Of a stretch of DNA of 64,000 nucleotides, positions 21,606 to 32,466 are shown piece by piece. Position numbers and translations under genes: made by a program. Each line of letters begins with the position of its first letter. The first letter of the stretch is position 1. The DNA is taken from the NCBI GenBank assembly GCA_037962975.1, contig CM075676.1:29445001-29509000 (forward strand), given 5' to 3'. A model generated the notes under the pieces. That model ran no database searches, had not been told where the DNA came from, and was given only the letters and a program-made list of their open reading frames with translations. The DNA is from Clitoria ternatea. Its lineage: Eukaryota > Streptophyta > Magnoliopsida > Fabales > Fabaceae.

Positions 21606-23288
21606 AAAATTGAAGGGAAAAAGGAGCTCTAAAAACTTCATGTTGATTATTTTTCAAGATTTCCACTCCAAGAATTATTTCTTATTTATTTTTTACTGTT
21701 TTAGTTTTTGGTTCCTAAAAATTCCGAATACTCTTAGTCTCTTACGCGACAAGTTAATTTTCCGGCCACCATTTTCTGGCACCACCACATCATGACACCT
21801 CACCTCTCCATGCTACATGACAGCTCTCCTCCATTCCCTTATCAAACATACTACTTCTCCTATAAGTAGCCTTCATCACATACTTATGATGTCATATTGT
21901 TATATGATATGCTAATGTGATTACCATACCATGCACATGAACACATTGCTAATTATAGCACCGTTTCAGAATTGTTTCATAATCTACCAATTACACACTA
22001 CTCTTAATTATACCACAAGGTAACAAATTGAATTCCTCTATATATTTCACTTTTATGTCCACCAATAGCACCCCTTCATTTTGTTTTTAATTTCCTTGTT
22101 CGTCACGTACGCTTACCTCCAAGAAATTAACCATGATGGGCCATATATCATGACATGATGAATTTCCATTTCACGCTTATGTTATATGCATATTAGCCTT
22201 GCCAAATTATCAAATTACTTTCTTCCATTTCTGATTTCCCCTTTGACGACTAACACCCTTTCATTTTAATCACTTTACTAAAATTTTTCTTTCTCTTGAC
22301 AACCACCCAAAACCACTTCACCTCTTTCCTTTCTAAATTCCAGCAACCACTACTCCCTCTTCTAGCCTCCCTTATACCTCCCTAAGCCACCACAATCATC
22401 TCCCTCTTCACGACACCACTATCAAAACCCACCACCACCTATCAATTTAAACTTCTCCTTCTTCCATCACCTACCAAGCTCGCGGAACCCTTTTCATTTC
22501 AAATTTCATTCTTACTTTAAATTCATCATCAAGAGTCACCATTGAAGCTACTCCATCCAACTCTCCACCGTGACTCCATCTTTTTAAATTTGTAGCCACC
22601 AATTTTGCCACCAAAGGTTCTGGGGACGATCGGGAATGATCAGCGAAAGGTTTTGAGTGATTGGTGGAATTTCAGCGGTCGACCCCTAGTTTTTCTCCCA
22701 AAACCGTGACCTAACTTTGAGGTAAGGGGAGTCTCACTTTATTTTCTCTCATTCTAATTACGTCATATTGTTCCTTTAGTGCCCGGGGATAACCCCTTCA
22801 AGTTTCATTTCAATCCGACGGCTAGATTTAAAGTCACACAATTTTCATTACTGTTACCAATTTTTAATTATATTTTTAACTTTATATGAATTCCCTTAAA
22901 ATTCATAAATCATGCCTCGATGTTCGTGTGTTCCATTAAAATGTATCAAAATTTGGAGTTCTTACGAAGAAACTATGAATTTTACAGTTATGGCGGGCTC
23001 GGTTGTAATTCGATTGGGTCGTATATTAAATTACAAATTTTTTAGTAATTCTATGTAATTTATTCCGATAAGCCCCACTAAAATAAAATCAGATTCATCA
23101 TTTGGGAGTTCTAGGAGCAATTTCAAAAAAACTACACATCTCAAGGAATTTTCACTAATACGTACTAACCACAGTTTTTCTTTTATTGATTTCTTAAATG
23201 ATTATATAAAATTATAAGTTTTATGAATCTAAATAGGAATTTATAATAAACAAGTAAATAAGTAATATTAAGTTTATTGTGGTTGTTC

Positions 23289-23322
<34 letters not shown>

Positions 23323-23345
23323 CATTATTATTATAATAACTAAGC
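21606..23345. other. Spacer of inverted repeat, left part, no gene
   Basis: Noncoding. 21700-22735 is CT-rich on the plus strand and resembles 62900-63582, so the third copy carries this portion too. A TATA-like CTATAAGTAG is at about 21858. A TTA microsatellite lies near 23289-23325. I see no gene. Confidence 0.5.
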
Positions 23346-23580
23346 ATAATGGTCGGCTTTGCCGCTGCTCTTAGCAATTCCTTTATTTAATTTCTATTAC
23401 TTATATTATTGAATATAATCATTGGCTCTATCGCCTTATTCTCAGGATTTTCCTTTACTTCTAGTATTTATATTATTCAATATAATGGTCGGCCTTGCCG
23501 CTTTATTTCCTTATTAATTTTCCTTTTACATTGTTTCTGTTTATCAATATTATAATGGTCGACTCAACCGCCTTATAATA
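23346..23580. repeat. 67-70 bp tandem repeat, four diverged units
   Basis: Units begin at about 23346, 23415, 23482 and 23552. Each opens ATAATGGTCGGCTTTGCCGC or a variant and contains a small CGGC/GCCG hairpin, followed by TC-rich sequence. Flanked on both sides by TTA microsatellites (23289-23325 and about 23622-23653). Confidence 0.8.
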
Positions 23581-23619
23581 ATTATTATTGTTATTATTAA
23601 TACTATCATTTTCATTTAC

Positions 23620-23658
<39 letters not shown>

Positions 23659-24014
23659 TATTATGATAAGGCAATGGCCAAGTATTTTATTTAAATTTAA
23701 ACAACACTATTTAAAATTACTACTGTTTCAGTTACTAGTTATAAAATTCCAATTACATTATTTACTTTACACACTAGACGCTACTTAAGCCAAAATATAG
23801 CTGATATATTTCTAAATAAAGATAAAAACCTACAACATCCTAAAAACAAGTGGGACCTAACAACTCGAGAACAAATATTTTGAGATAAGGGGACACATAG
23901 ACATCTAGGGGTCTGAAAGGTAACGATAATAAAATCAAGTTAAGAATTAAGAATCTAAGTAAACATTTTAAGGATTTAGTGGATTTCAATGAATGAATAT
24001 AGTAACAATTATAT
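23581..24014. other. Spacer with TTA microsatellite, no gene
   Basis: Contains (TTA)n near 23622-23653 and AT-rich unique-looking sequence. Nothing coding can be supported. Confidence 0.5.
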
Positions 24015-24850
24015 ATCATATGCGAACATCTGAGGTCGGTAGCTTAAGTTATACCCGAACCAAGATAAAGTGCTGCCGGAGCTCCCGAATTGGTTAGGGC
24101 TGTAAAAAAAATTTGTAATTATTTTTCCTTTAAGAATCAACCTTCATGCCCTTGTAGGATATTTTGACACTGGATCATAGAAAAAAGAACGAAGTGATTC
24201 CAGCATCATATGAGAGGGATATGCAATTTTTCTAAAGGAGTAAGTGTTGTTTCAAGAATGCAGTGGATCTGAGAAAATTCTCAAAGCAGTATTGATCTAG
24301 GTGGATTAAACCTTTGAAGTCTTTATAGAAAATGTAGAGAATTTTGTTACGAAGATTTTGACATTGGTTTTACATGAATCCGATATCGTATGAGGGAGTT
24401 ATGATTTTTTGAATGAACTTTGTGCAAATTAAAAGATTCGAACAATTAATTAGCTCTTGATTTAGGGAATGACAGAGTGTGAATTAAGGCCCAGGAGAAG
24501 AAATAGAGATTGAATATCTCTTCGTAACAAAGAAACCAAGACTAGAATTATTTGATTCTGGTGTCATTTAAAAAAGTTAGGCCCAAAACACTGAAGGTGT
24601 TCAGGCCAGATTTGAGGGTTCAAATTGAATTAATCGTTTTCTTAAGAAACGAAGCCGACAGGGCCCGAATTAAGATTTGGTCCCTATAGGAAAAGTTCCT
24701 AAAACATTAAAATGATGCACCGGAGATCAACCATGCTATGATTAAACATCACAAAGTATACGCATGATCAATCGAGAAGCGTGTTTGAGGTACTGATCGG
24801 GCCTACCAGACCGAGCCTGTCATCCTCAATTCAATACAAGAAGGTCCTAA
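24015..24850 (-). repeat. Right arm of long inverted repeat
   Basis: Matches 20810-21605 in reverse complement. The outer boundary is sharp: homology ends at CCTAAAAC (about 24843-24850), after which an unrelated sequence starts TAGGGGTGGGCC. Confidence 0.8.
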
Positions 24851-26300
24851 AACTAGGGGTGGGCCAAATCCGAGCCACCTCAAACAGGCCAAAATTTTGA
24901 AACCAAAAAAATGTTAATGGGTCGGGGGATTTGGGTTTGGGGAAAAAAGAGGTGCACGGTTTAAAATAGAGAAACACAGACGGGTACAGAATTAATTTTC
25001 ACATTTTCGGTACCCATACTTACCCGTAAGAGACTGACCAGGTCTAGGTCTAGGTCCAGCCCAATTGTTACGCCAAGTCTGTAGCATACATTTCATTTTC
25101 CTTACTTTTCAATTTTTACCTAAAATAAATTTTCTCTCCTAGGGTTTACGTTTTCCTCTTTTCTCTTGCATTGTTGTCTTATCATGTTTCTTCCATTCAT
25201 TCGAAAGCGTCTTTACTGGTCGTCATCCCCATTGTCCGTTTATCTCGTTGCCTTGTCATCCTTTCAGGTACGTGTTGCTTTTTAAACCTCTTTGATTTGT
25301 TTTGTATCAGAGTTCATTCCTTCCTTTATAGTTGAAACTGGTCATAAAATTGATCCATTTGAGATTCTTGTCCCTTCACATGGGACTGTTTTAAAGTTTG
25401 GAATGGAAAATGGAAGGGAGGCCTTGAAGTTTTTCATGCTCGTATGCACTATTTGGCCCTGTAAATGAGAATGTTTATAAAAAAATAGTTACTGATATCA
25501 CATGGAATTGCAATAGTTCTAGCTTCTGTCCGTCAGATAGTGAGTTCAAGAAATGCACTGTAATCTGGTGCAAGAAGTTAGGCCACCTGATTTTGTGGTT
25601 AGGATGTGCATTGAGTCCGTCGATGAATTGTGTGGTTTTCATGATGCGGATTAAGATGTTAAAAGACTTCACATTTCTTAAGATTGCAACGATGTCAATA
25701 GATGAAGTAGTGTTAGGTGTGGAATCACTTGGTGAGTCTAGCAATGAGGGAACCAATGGTTTTGGGGATGCAGCTGGTGGGGTAGGTGCAGGTTGTGGAG
25801 GTTTTAATGGGGTAACAGCTGGTGATAATTATGCTAAAGTGGTGCTGGGTGGGATACAAAAATATTGAAAATACCAATACTAGTGAGAGGGACAAGAAAG
25901 ATTGTTTCATGAGCATCACAAATATGAGAATGAAGGAAATAAATTTGAATTTTGGTGTTTCTGTTAAAGAGTTTATACTTAAACTGTAAGACTTTCTTTT
26001 GGTAATAATTATAAGTTGTTTCTACAGTTGCCTCTGAATTTATTATTAGTACCGGGGAACGGTATTAGACCCATATAAGAGCTCTATAAAGCCAGAAATG
26101 GAAGAGGCTCTTATATATGGCCAAAATTAGTAGAGGCCATCAGAAAATATTTGACATGAACTTGATGTCAGTGAGGAATTGGAGATGACCGGGAAAGTTA
26201 TTGCTGGTATTAAATAATAACCCGACTTGTTTGAGTTTTTTACTTGTTTATTTTATTAGTTAACTAATTATTTGTTTGAAAAGTCCTATAAGAATTAAAT
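24851..26300. other. Unassigned flank left of element C
   Basis: Starts TAGGGGTGGGCC, reminiscent of hAT-type termini, but no partner end was found. It contains short open frames only: a 28-codon ATG frame at about 25183-25266 ending before GTACGTG, and a 91-codon Gly-rich frame at 25593-25868. I do not recognise either, and neither is convincing as a gene. TAAAT at 26296-26300 is the target duplication of element C. Confidence 0.4.
26296..26300. other. Target site duplication of element C (left)
   Basis: TAAAT precedes the LTR start TGTGTTTAAA and is repeated at 56828-56832 after the LTR end GGCTAACA. Confidence 0.92.
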
Positions 26301-28479
26301 TGTGTTTAAATATTGAAACAAGTTTTGATAATGACAAATGTGAAAACTAAGGCAAAGACTCCTAAAGGAAGAAAGGATATTACCATGAAGCCAATATGAT
26401 GAATTTGCAACACATGAATACAAGCCATATAGAACATTAATTGTCATCATCAAAAAGGGGGAGAATGAAGTTGCATATGTAAGTATGCAAAGTAGTTTTG
26501 ATGAATGACAAAGTATTCATGATGATGATGGAATGGCAAAGGTTCAGAAACAAGAAGGTTCAAGCACAAAGACAATGGCCAAGAATAAAAAGATGAAGAT
26601 TCCTCACAAAGAGTTAAAGAAACATGAGTTATGGAAGACAAGGTTGATGACATGAACTAAATCATGAAGAACAAGGTCATAAGTTGAAGAAGAATCAAGG
26701 AAACAAGCATGAGGATCAAAGGAATAAGCCATGGGTCAATACATATCAAGAACATATCAAAAACCTTGAAGAATTGTATCAGGTACATGTACTAATCGAT
26801 TACCATAATGGAATAATCGATTACCATAACTCTGTTTATGGTACAATCGATTACAATAAGAAGGACAATCGATTACATAGGTTCTAGAATGAACATAATC
26901 GATTACAGATAAAAGGCTAATCGATTACCAATTGAAAGGGTTGAAGACTGAGCATCAGGTATTTGGAATAATCGATTACCAGGAAGAATCTAATCGATTA
27001 CGGAGCTTCTGTTTTGTCCCTAATCGATTACATTAGTACCTAATCGATTACCATGCTACGAGACATAATTAAGAGCATCAGGTATCATTCATAATTGATT
27101 ACAAGGAAAGGCATAATCGATTAGAAGGGTTCTATTTCATAGCTAATCGATTACAGTAGAAATGCTAATCGATTATCTGCTGTATAATACTGAAGATTTC
27201 AAAAGCTAATCGATTATAGCTCAAAGGCTAATCGATTACCATAGTGTCAGAATGTGGGAAAATGCTTTCAAGTGGAACTCCAGCTCATTTCTTCACTCCC
27301 ACTTTATGACCATGCTAAGGTATCCGTTGGAGACAATGTGCAACGGCTGAAAACCTTAAAAATGGCTATAAATGAAGCATGGATTCAAGCAAGAGAGGAC
27401 ACACAAGAGGGGAGACCAAGGCACAACACAAGGCAACAAACATTTCTCTTCTTAAGGTCTTCTAACTAAATTTCTCTTGTATATTCTGCAACTCTTGATT
27501 CTAAACTTGCATATTGCTTAAGAGTTGTTAGATTGTGAGTTTCAATTTGCATATCCTCTCTTGTTGAGAGTTAAAATTTGTGAGAGCTTTCATTTGTGTA
27601 TCTACTCTATTGAGAGAGTGTATTGATTGTAAACACAACACCAAACACAAGGTATTCACTCTAGGTTGAGTGGTTATTCACTCTAGGTTGAGTGGTCACA
27701 AAGGTTGGGGTTCAACCTTTGGGTATTGAAAGATTGTGAGATTGGTTGGGTTGCCCTTTGCTTGTGAGAATTGAGTTCTTGAGTGTGGGACACTAGGAAG
27801 CTGTAATTGCTCAAAGCTTGTATCTCAAATCTTCAATAATGGAATCCTTCAAGTGGGTTGCTTGAAGGCGAGACGTACACTGGGTTGGTGGAACTCGTTA
27901 AATTGGTTTGCATTTCTCTCTACCTTGAACTCTTTATACAACTGCGCATATAAACTGTTTGTTGAAATGCTTAAGCTGAATGTGTGAATCAAAGTTGTTG
28001 TTCAAGTAGAAAACTAACTCTGCATGCGAAGTGTTTGATAATTTGCTTGAATCAATATTTGGTAAAGTTCTTAAAAACTGAAATTTGTTTTAACTTGCCA
28101 AGTATCTAGATCATTGTTTCCTATCAACTCTTCTGTGATACTTACTTAATTGCCTTCACCTATTTCATGCACACAAGCTGTTTGATATATTGAATGAGCT
28201 GAACCCTTATAGGAAACATCACATTATTTGTGAAATAAATTTATGCACTCTAACTGATTGATAAATTGTTTAAACCAATAACTTGCCTTGTTTATCACAC
28301 TTAAAGCTAAATATTGTCATTGCATATCAAGTGTGTCATAGTGTGATATGTGCATAAAAGTTGTTGTCTCTTCATCATTGCATCATTTGTATATTACTAA
28401 CCATTTCCAAGGGATTTCGTGTGAAAATTTGAAACACTCAATTCACCCCCCCTCTTGAGCGTTGAGGCCTTGGCTAACA
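26301..28479 (+). repeat. Element C 5' LTR
   Basis: Starts TGTGTTTAAA and ends GGCCTTGGCTAACA. About 16 TAATCGATTA-type motifs lie at 26792-27242, followed by a TATA box TATAAAT at 27367-27373. The downstream half is homologous to the Copia-2 LTR, including a tandem copy of CACTCTAGGTTGAGTG near 27656-27700. A polypurine-like AAAAAGGGGGAGAA occurs inside the LTR at about 26452-26465. Confidence 0.92.
26792..27242. promoter_or_regulatory. TAATCGATTA array in element C 5' LTR
   Basis: About 16 copies, mostly TAATCGATTAC, lie about 125 bp upstream of the TATA box at 27367. One copy is decayed to TAATTGATTA; the equivalent site in the 3' LTR keeps CG. Confidence 0.78.
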
Positions 28480-28481
28480 AG

Positions 28482-28493
28482 TGGTATCAGAGC
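28482..28493 (+). other. Element C primer-binding site
   Basis: TGGTATCAGAGC, a perfect complement of the initiator tRNA-Met 3' end, 2 nt after the LTR end. Confidence 0.95.
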
Positions 28494-28534
28494 TTGACTC
28501 TTGCCACAAGGCTTAACAGCTGCAGGAGATCAAG

Positions 28535-29599
28535 ATGGCCTCCACTTCATATGATGCATTTTCAGAAAATGGCGCACTAAATAGACCTCCAATCTTCAAT
28601 GGTAAAGACTATGCTATTTGGAATGAAAGGATGAAAATCTTTATCCAAGCTTATGATCTCAAGGTATGGAATGCTATTCAATTTGGTCCTTTCATTCCCA
28701 AATACATTGTTGATAATCTAGAATGTATGAAGCCCATGAACTTATGAACTAAAGAAGAAGAAAGAAAGGTACAATTCAATTTAAGAGCTAAAATTCTTAT
28801 CACATTAGCATTAGAACCTAACGATGTTTCTAGAGTTATTACTTGTAACAATGCTAAAGAAATATGGGAAACTCTTGAAACAATTTATGAAAATGCTAAT
28901 GATAATAAAGATGTAAGGATTAGCACCTTTTCTAGTCAAAATGAAGGCTTCAAAATAAGTCCGGAAGAAGAGATCAATGAATCGGAAGAAGAACTTGCAT
29001 GCCTAATGACAAAGCACTCCCAAAATGATGAGGTATGCTCTTTAAATTCTTTTAATGATGATAATGATGATGAAATTGATAAGGATGAATTATTAGAAGC
29101 ATTTGAAGAATTGCATCAAAAATTTGTCTTGTTATCAAAGAAATATGCATGCTCTAAACAAACCATTTTGACTCTTGAAAAAGAATTGCATGATGTTCAC
29201 ATAGAAAAAGAATATCTTAGAGTTCAAAATGATGAATTAGTAGCTTCTAATGTATCTCTTAGAACTTGTAATGATAATAATGATTGTGTGCTTATTGATA
29301 AATGTATGTTTCTTGAAAAAGGGAATAAAGAACTAAAAGAAGCACTTAGCAAGCTTACAAGTAGTCAAAAGAATCTAAGTGCACCTATTAAAGATCAAAG
29401 GCATACACTTGATAGAAGAAAAATAGGTTATTACAAGAACCATTTTACATCTTACAAGGAAAAATCCAAATCCTCCCTAAGATGCACAAACCATGAAAGA
29501 AAAGAGAACCATTACTATCATACTATGACTTATTCATTGAATGCAACATGTTTTTATTGTGGAATATTTGGTCATATATCATCCAATTGTTTTATATAA
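28535..29599 (+). pseudogene. Gag relic of element C
   Basis: Begins MASTSYDAFSENGALNRPP, clearly related to Copia-2 Gag (RMKIFIQ, KVWNAI). One in-frame TGA at 28745-28747 stands where related Gags have Trp. The same frame then stays open to 29599. A middle part of Gag, including the first zinc knuckle, is missing between about 28930 and 28990; the end keeps a CCHC knuckle (CFYCGIFGHISSNC). A frameshifted remnant of the usual Gag C-terminus follows to about 29700. With one stop and an internal deletion it is short of a functional Gag, though translation past one stop cannot be excluded. Confidence 0.8.
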
Positions 29600-30007
29600 A
29601 AAAAAATCCCGTCAAAAGTGTACAAGAAAGGTATGGATTCTAAAACAATCTTGAAATCCCAAACTAACAAGGAAGGACCCAACTCTCAAAGGGTACCTTA
29701 AATCTTTGAAATCTTGTAGGCAAACTTCGCAGCAAACTTCTCATTGATGGATGACCAAAACTCATGGCCTAAGGAGATATCAATTATCTCAATCTCCACT
29801 CCAAAAGACAAAGAAGAAGAATAGAGCAAGCCAAGATTATGATGACTCATCATACATCTAAAAGGGAACCATTCAAAACAAGGAAATGGACAAGAAGCTT
29901 TAATGTGACTCACACAAGATGGATTGCACCGACAAAATCCAATGGACAACACTAAAGGTGGTACAATAAAAGGTGCAAGCAATTATCATATAATCAATGT
30001 TAACACT
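29600..30007 (+). other. Element C interior before the gypsy insertion
   Basis: Contains a decayed Gag C-terminal remnant to about 29700, then sequence without recognisable coding content. The last five bases (ACACT, 30003-30007) are the gypsy target duplication. Confidence 0.6.
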
Positions 30008-32245
30008 TGATAAGTGTTTTAGAACACTATTTTTCACTGTTTAATTTATCTAAATTTTCTGTTGTTACTGTATTATTTCCCCTGATTTTCATGATTTCCG
30101 CTTTAATTTCACTGTCACTGTTCAAGTGTTGTAATTTTGCATGAATCAATAAAAATGAAACATTTAAAGAATATAATTTTTAGAATTGGAAAAATATTAT
30201 GGATTGATATTTAAATTAATTTTTGAAAATATCAATTCCAAGAAATTAAACTTATCATTCCATTTCTACAAAATATAAGTTTTAAATGTTCCATTTTTAT
30301 TGTCAAAATTACAATGTTTTGTTTGTCTAACAATTTCATTGGTACAGAATATTTCTAGACCATCCATGCACCATTGTTTACCAACTTTCACCATTGACAA
30401 AAGCATGAAAAACTACACGGCCACACACTTTGAAATGCCACATGACTCCATTTGTTTTAATTCAAAGAATGCATGAATTCATTTGCTTTCTCTTGGTCCA
30501 TTTACGGCAATGACTAGTCTTCCATGCTTCCAAATATTCAAAGCCATTCACTTGTCCCATGTGCCATTAAGATAATGTCCAAATGCCATACACCATTTCA
30601 CACTCACGGCCAAATGATTGATCCATGTGCTAATTTTCTATTGCAAAATTCATTCACCTTTGTTCCATTCATGCAATTCCACGGTACACACAATGCAAGG
30701 CCACCAAGATACATCATTTGTTTAACATATTTTGCAGCTTGTACCATTAAAAAATTAATGTGCCATTTGCCTTGTTGAAACAAACATTCACAAGGCTGAA
30801 CACTAGAAGAAAAGACAAGGCAATGCTTCATTAATTTAATATGCCAATTGCCTTCATTCCAATACATTCCTACGGTCACTAAGAGAAAGCTACCATGTTC
30901 CATTTATTTATCATTCTTTGACTTTGCCAAACCATTCACACAGCCATGTGCTTCCAAGAGAAACAAAAACATTCATTATTTTATGTTCCATGACAATGCA
31001 TTCCACGGCTATTGAGCATACAAGAGGAAAATCCATTGCAAATTGGATGAATTTTATATGAAGATGGGCTTCCCACTCATGGATCAACAAAAGAAAATTA
31101 CCACTTCATATGGACCATTTTGTGCCACGGTTTTTGAGAGAAGAATGGCCAAAAAAAATGCCTTGCATGATGCCATATTTTAAGAGGAAATATTGGAAAT
31201 TTTGGGCTATAAAAAGGCTGAATTTTGGACCATGAAAGACAGCAATTCCAGACACAAAAACCGTGTGTAGGGTGCAGAATTTTTAGGAAGAATTTAATTT
31301 TGTTGGTACCTTGTTGTAATTTTGAGAGGATAGTGAAATTGAGTGGTAAAATTTGTATACGGTGGGAGGATTCGGAACAAAGAATTACGGTGGAAAAATT
31401 ACTGGGCTTTTGGAGAAACCCGTAAGTTTTATTTCTACCATGAATTGTATGTTGTATTTCCTTTCCATTATATGTATGAATTTTTACCGTATCATGTGTA
31501 ACTAAATTTTTATCTTGGGAAAATGGGGGTACGATAATATTTTACGTTGATGTTATTTTGACTTTAAGTAAATAAATTTCTGTTTTCCATTTAGTTCAAA
31601 TTTTACTTAATGCATTTAGTGATTCCTAACAAGAGCCTAAATGGTAAAACTAAGTACTTACGGGTATATTAGTAAGTTTAGGTAATTAATAAAATCGAGA
31701 GATTTATTTTTACCGGAAAGCTTTGAACTAAACCTAAGATTTTTGAGATACTTTTTGTGACCTCGGTAAAACCGTGAAAGTAATCAAAATTCTTTTGAGG
31801 AAGTAAAAATGGGATTTTCATAAAACGATAATGGGCCTTTCTTAGGATTAAGCAGCGCTTTCTGTAAGTCAGGTACATTAATAGGAATCCGAGAGGAAAA
31901 TATTAATTGGCTTTTGGAAAATTCGCCTTGGAAAACTTAATTTGATTTTTGTTTATAAAAAGTTGAAATTTTCAACGTAGAATAATATCTTAAACCCCCG
32001 GAATCCCAAGATACTCTCTACTCTGTTTTTCACCCACGATAAATTTTTATTTTTACTGTAAGGTAAAAAAAAATTTTACTGTTAATTTTTATTATTATTT
32101 TTTTTTTTTTACAAATACCAAAAATTGAAAATCAATTGTGTGGATAATTAAATTTTGATATGCCGGTACTTTGAAAACAGTCCCTGTGGAGAACGATAAT
32201 CTTTTATATTACGCGACATAACCCGTGCGCTTGCGGGCCCTGTCA
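30008..32245 (+). repeat. Gypsy 5' LTR (2238 bp)
   Basis: Starts TGATAAGTG and ends GGGCCCTGTCA. TATA box TATAAAAA at 31208-31215. Short open frames inside are duplicated exactly in the 3' LTR and have no sign of coding. A poly-T tract lies near 32090-32110. Confidence 0.95.
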
Positions 32246-32251
32246 AGTTTT

Positions 32252-32269
32252 TGGCGCCGTTGCCGGGGA
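32252..32269 (+). other. Gypsy primer-binding site
   Basis: TGGCGCCGTTGCCGGGGA, 6 nt after the LTR, is the standard Athila/Tat-lineage site, usually assigned to tRNA-Asp. Confidence 0.85.
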
Positions 32270-32466
32270 CTGTTGTCCCTCAAATATCGGCAGTATTGAA
32301 ATTCGATTAGATCATACTTGTTAATATTTCTTTTTATTTTTATTTTGTTTTGTTTGTAATCTTGTTTGTTTATTATTTTACGTATCTGTTGCTGTTTTAT
32401 TTTTTTTTTTATTTTTTTTATTTTTTTTTTTGATTATTTGTTTTATTTGTCCTTTATTTTCTTTTT

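Noticed and set aside
25475..25919. Gly-rich short frames as a host gene
   Set aside because: No motif, no clear exon structure, overlapping frames on both strands, and repeats on either side.
26792..27242. Regular short palindromes with spacers looked CRISPR-like
   Set aside because: The repeat is only 10 bp, spacers vary in length, and the context is a plant retrotransposon LTR with a TATA box.
30524..31878. Open frames inside the gypsy LTR, repeated at 39573-40927
   Set aside because: They are exact duplicates because the LTRs are duplicates, lie on both strands, and match no known protein type.
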